Source: Saccharopolyspora thermophila
GTDB taxonomy: Bacteria > Actinomycetota > Actinomycetes > Mycobacteriales > Pseudonocardiaceae
Direction: 5' to 3'
Assembly (NCBI RefSeq): GCF_014646075.1
Contig: NZ_BMMT01000002.1
Location: 520,058 to 584,057 of the forward strand
Length of the DNA stretch: 64,000 nucleotides
The position numbers and the translations under genes were made by a program. Each line of letters begins with the position of its first letter. The stretch's first letter is position 1. This document shows positions 62,057-64,000 of this stretch, in pieces. The notes below the pieces were generated by a model that was not told where the DNA came from, made no database searches, and was given only the letters and a program-made list of their open reading frames with translations.

Positions 62057-62850
62057 GCCGCCCAATGCGGCGCGGGATGCGAGCCTCCGGCCCTGTGATC
62101 TCCCGCGCCCACCCTGTGATCTCGAACGCGGGGTCTGCGCACTGGGCGGCCAATCGAGACGGATCGTCAGTCATCCACCTGACGGCGAGCCCGGACGACG
62201 TAGCGCCGCTCTGCGGGTTCGTGTTCCCACCAGGAGCCACGGTCGACGTGTGCTACGGGTACCTTCCCGGCTGGTGGATGTATGGCTACGTCATTTGCTG
62301 GCGTTGCGAGACTCGTGTAGCCGTCGACCTCGACGAGATCGCCGAAGTTCGCAGGCCGCTCAGCGTCGACGAGCTACCGACCGCTGTCATCCCGGTCGTT
62401 CGGAGTGGGACGCTCCCAGTCGACGATGCGCCGACAGAGAGTATTCCGCTTGCTCCTGCTGAACCGGCGTCCATGTCCCCGGCTGCCGACACCATGGAAG
62501 CAGAAGGCGTGCCTGTCACCCATCGCTGTCCGTTGCGAGCGGCAACGTCCAGGGCCGATCGTCAGCAGTCAGAGGCCACAGTCGAGTTTGGTAATCCGCA
62601 CGTCGATGCGACCCGACCGCGCCATACTTGTCCCGTGGCGGGCGACGGCTGCATCGTCGACGTACCCACCGACCTCATCCCGGTTATGTCGCATGGGACG
62701 AACCTGTTGGAGCTCGAAGCTCTGACCGCTCTGGGCTACGAGCTGGGACATGGGGTCGGCAGTGCCTGCCTGCCAGGGGTATCGACGAAGGCTACCGTCC
62801 GCGTCGAGGCGCCGAGCAACTCGCGTCGCGTGCTAGGGGAGGCGGCATGA
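62053..62850 (+). CDS. Hypothetical protein with N-terminal Cys-rich domain
   Basis: The first 110 of 265 residues look folded: SAHWAANRDGSSVIHLTASP, LCGFVFPPGATVDVCYGYLP and YGYVICWRCETRVAVDL, with Cys pairs that may bind zinc. The rest is low-complexity and acidic (PTESIPLAPAEPASMSPAAD), probably disordered. GGAGGGAAAA precedes the ATG at 62053, and both ends overlap neighbours (ATGA). It is the third gene of the run ending in the RbpA paralogue. Function unknown. Confidence 0.65.
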   Translation: MSRPMRRGMRASGPVISRAHPVISNAGSAHWAANRDGSSVIHLTASPDDVAPLCGFVFPPGATVDVCYGYLPGWWMYGYVICWRCETRVAVDLDEIAEVRRPLSVDELPTAVIPVVRSGTLPVDDAPTESIPLAPAEPASMSPAADTMEAEGVPVTHRCPLRAATSRADRQQSEATVEFGNPHVDATRPRHTCPVAGDGCIVDVPTDLIPVMSHGTNLLELEALTALGYELGHGVGSACLPGVSTKATVRVEAPSNSRRVLGEAA

Positions 62851-63223
62851 CGACGATCTCGGGTCGCCGTGGTTTCGTGGCGAGTTTGTCGCGGCCTGGA
62901 GGCGAAAACCCGGCCCCGCGTCAGACGGTGCGCTATCCGTGCCCCCCCGGGGACATGACTTCGGGATCACGTTCGCGGCCGAGGCCGCACCGCCGCCGAT
63001 GTGGCGGTGTCCGCGCCATGGCGTCGAGTCTCGGGTGATTGATGGCCGGGCGGGGCCGGTGAAGGAGAAGAAGCCGCCGCGGACGCACTGGGACGTGCTG
63101 CGGGAGCGGCGCACTATTCCCGAACTGGAAAACCTCCTTAGAGAACGTCTGGAGATCTTGTGCAGGAAAAGGAGAATCCCTATACCAGCACGACAGCGTT
63201 CATGCCGTGGATTCAGGCGGTAA
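62847..63223 (+). pseudogene. RbpA-like RNA polymerase-binding protein, frameshifted in a C7 tract
   Basis: RbpA binds the actinobacterial RNA polymerase sigma subunit and stimulates initiation. Here the ATG at 62847 (ATGA overlap with the previous stop) gives APRQTVRYPC, the RbpA core start. After a run of seven C (62942-62948) the frame is lost, and one frame over, from about 62950, the rest follows: MWRCPRHGVESRVIDG and KKPPRTHWDVLRERRTIPEL, the sigma-interaction tail of RbpA. One base more, or two fewer, in the C-tract restores a protein of about 125 residues. It is a pseudogene, a sequencing error, or a slippage-controlled gene. Confidence 0.75.
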
Positions 63224-63311
63224 CCCGGTAAGCGGCCTCGGTGTGGGGACCGGCGCAGTGTCCCCGCACCTTCCCTCTTTTTCGCTTCAAGGCAGTCAAA
63301 ACTGGAACAGC

Positions 63312-63521
63312 ATGCGATTCAAATGGTGGCGATGGCTCCTGAGTGCTGTGGCCGTCTACATGTTCTTAGCTTTCGTACGCTACCAATTGGGGCAGCTCGA
63401 TATGGTTTTCCCGCGCTTGCCGCACTATGAGTACGCGCTGCTCTCCCTTCCGAACGACATCCACACGCTGCTAACTGGCGAACCTCCCTTTCTCATGGGT
63501 ATCGGCTTCTGGGAACAGTGA
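63312..63521 (+). CDS. Small single-helix membrane protein
   Basis: The 69-residue product begins MRFKWWRWLLSAVAVYMFLA, one basic-flanked membrane helix, followed by a soluble tail with MVFPRLPHYEYALLSLPND. The frame is open further upstream (to 63207) but the ATG at 63312 begins the hydrophobic part. Less GC-rich than most of the window. No family recognised. Confidence 0.55.
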   Translation: MRFKWWRWLLSAVAVYMFLAFVRYQLGQLDMVFPRLPHYEYALLSLPNDIHTLLTGEPPFLMGIGFWEQ

Positions 63522-63592
63522 TGCCACGCAGATCTCCGTAATGCGAATCCCACTGCAGCCCTGAGGATTCCTGGCCGGCTGTTTCCGCGGGA

Positions 63593-63772
63593 ATGTCCCC
63601 ACAGGTCTTCGAGATGTTCGTGGAGCTACGGATCGCCAAAGCACGTCGGCTCAACTCTGTGATCGCAGTCCGTCAGATATTGCCGCCAGCTACTTACAAG
63701 CTGTACTTTGCCGACGGCAACTTCGTGGCGGGTCGAACAAAGGCAAAAATACTCATGAGAGACAAGAACTAG
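63593..63772 (+). CDS. Possible small protein
   Basis: An ATG at 63593 opens 59 residues: MSPQVFEMFVELRIAKARRL, then ATYKLYFADGNFVAGRTKAK. The composition is protein-like with a helix and strands, and GCGGG precedes the start. Its stop lies inside the first unit of the tandem duplication at 63767. It could also be a fragment. No family recognised. Confidence 0.35.
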   Translation: MSPQVFEMFVELRIAKARRLNSVIAVRQILPPATYKLYFADGNFVAGRTKAKILMRDKN

Positions 63773-63792
63773 GGGGATGAACTAGGGGGATG
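63767..63792. repeat. Tandem 13-bp duplication AACTAGGGGGATG x2
   Basis: Two perfect copies lie side by side. Each holds a TAG, an AGGGGG Shine-Dalgarno-like run and an ATG. The first copy supplies the stop of the preceding small frame; the second supplies the start of the last gene. Confidence 0.8.
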
Positions 63793-64000
63793 GGAGTGTG
63801 GCCGTTCAGCCAACCGAAGATGGTCGATGGCCAGTCGCAGGCCGCTTTCGGTTGGCTCAGTGTCGACGCGTATCAGGCTGACTACGAGGCCAGGTTCGCG
63901 GGTTCAGCCGGTCACGACTCATGGAAGCTGGAACGTCGACAGCACTTCCGCGAGCCGGGGAATCCCAGCTGGGAAGCGTTCGCCCGGCACGACTGGCCGG
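63790..64000 (+). CDS. Hypothetical protein (3' end outside window), possibly DUF6879-like
   Basis: From the ATG at 63790, 70 codons run to the window end without a stop: KMVDGQSQAAFGWLSVDAYQ, then HDSWKLERRQHFREPGNPSW and EAFARHDWP. The stretch WKLERRQHFREP recalls small actinobacterial proteins of the DUF6879 type, from memory only. AGGGGG directly precedes the start. Whether it is complete cannot be seen. Confidence 0.5.
   Translation, partial: MGVWPFSQPKMVDGQSQAAFGWLSVDAYQADYEARFAGSAGHDSWKLERRQHFREPGNPSWEAFARHDWP

Noticed and set aside
1..64000. CRISPR array
   Set aside because: No regularly spaced direct repeats and no cas-like genes were seen.

Overview
The window is high-GC DNA with GTG/TTG starts, strong GGAGG-type ribosome binding sites and long antisense open frames. 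Its gene families (EspG and EspC type VII secretion proteins, a conservon sensor operon, DUF6247, an F420-type luciferase-like enzyme, an RbpA paralogue) point to an actinomycete, most likely a member of the Pseudonocardiaceae such as Saccharopolyspora or Amycolatopsis. The genus is inference.

Left part, 1-31.4 kb, reads as chromosomal backbone. A methylated-glycine module comes first: a dimethylglycine/sarcosine dehydrogenase-like flavoprotein cut by the window edge, a GntR/FCD regulator and a divergent soxBDAG operon, with a perfect 14-bp palindrome between them. It is followed by a ferredoxin-reductase-like flavoprotein divergent from an IclR regulator, with an 8+8 bp inverted repeat in the gap. 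Next come a Na+/H+ antiporter, a UBP zinc finger protein, an amino acid permease, a DUF952-DUF985 fusion, a D-2-hydroxyacid dehydrogenase and L-2-hydroxyglutarate oxidase. A decayed duplication of a methyltransferase-espG pair lies at 17.4-17.8 kb, and the intact-looking methyltransferase beside it is itself split by an in-frame stop. Then follow a holin-like membrane protein, a Ppx/GppA phosphatase, an LLM oxidoreductase, a dipeptidase E, a conservon (cvnABC) with no adjacent CvnD GTPase, an MFS exporter, a LuxR-HTH mini-protein, a zinc alcohol dehydrogenase and ribBA.

Middle part, 31.7-49.7 kb, is a large catabolic cluster with two IclR regulators. It contains an FAD amine oxidase, two flavin reductases, a ketoglutarate-semialdehyde-dehydrogenase-like ALDH, a quinone oxidoreductase, a cis-3-hydroxyproline-dehydratase-like enolase-superfamily enzyme, an aspartase/fumarase-type lyase and an MFS carrier. 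It continues with a second enolase-superfamily enzyme closely resembling hydroxyproline betaine 2-epimerase (HpbD), an HpcH/HpaI aldolase, a ProP/MHS transporter, a 2-oxopent-4-enoate hydratase, a SnoaL-like protein and an NtaA-type flavin monooxygenase. The best reading is catabolism of a proline-derived betaine or related N-alkyl amino acid. The substrate is inferred, not proven.

Right part, 49.7-64 kb, is accessory DNA full of scars: a ribB fragment, a frameshifted sugar-phosphate isomerase, an integrase C-terminus and a tRNA-Val(CAC) 3' half (an attachment-site remnant). Beyond these are a RelE-like/DUF6247 pair, HD and NUDIX hydrolases, a broken XRE regulator fused to a DUF5919 remnant, an EspC-like protein with a T7SS-type polymorphic toxin and its likely immunity protein, and an XRE-TPR regulator with a creatininase-family hydrolase. 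It ends with a tightly coupled run of small genes finishing in an RbpA paralogue that is frameshifted in a C7 tract, and a final partial gene running off the window.

No CRISPR array, rRNA or complete tRNA was seen. Family names come from recognising motifs by eye; no database search was run.
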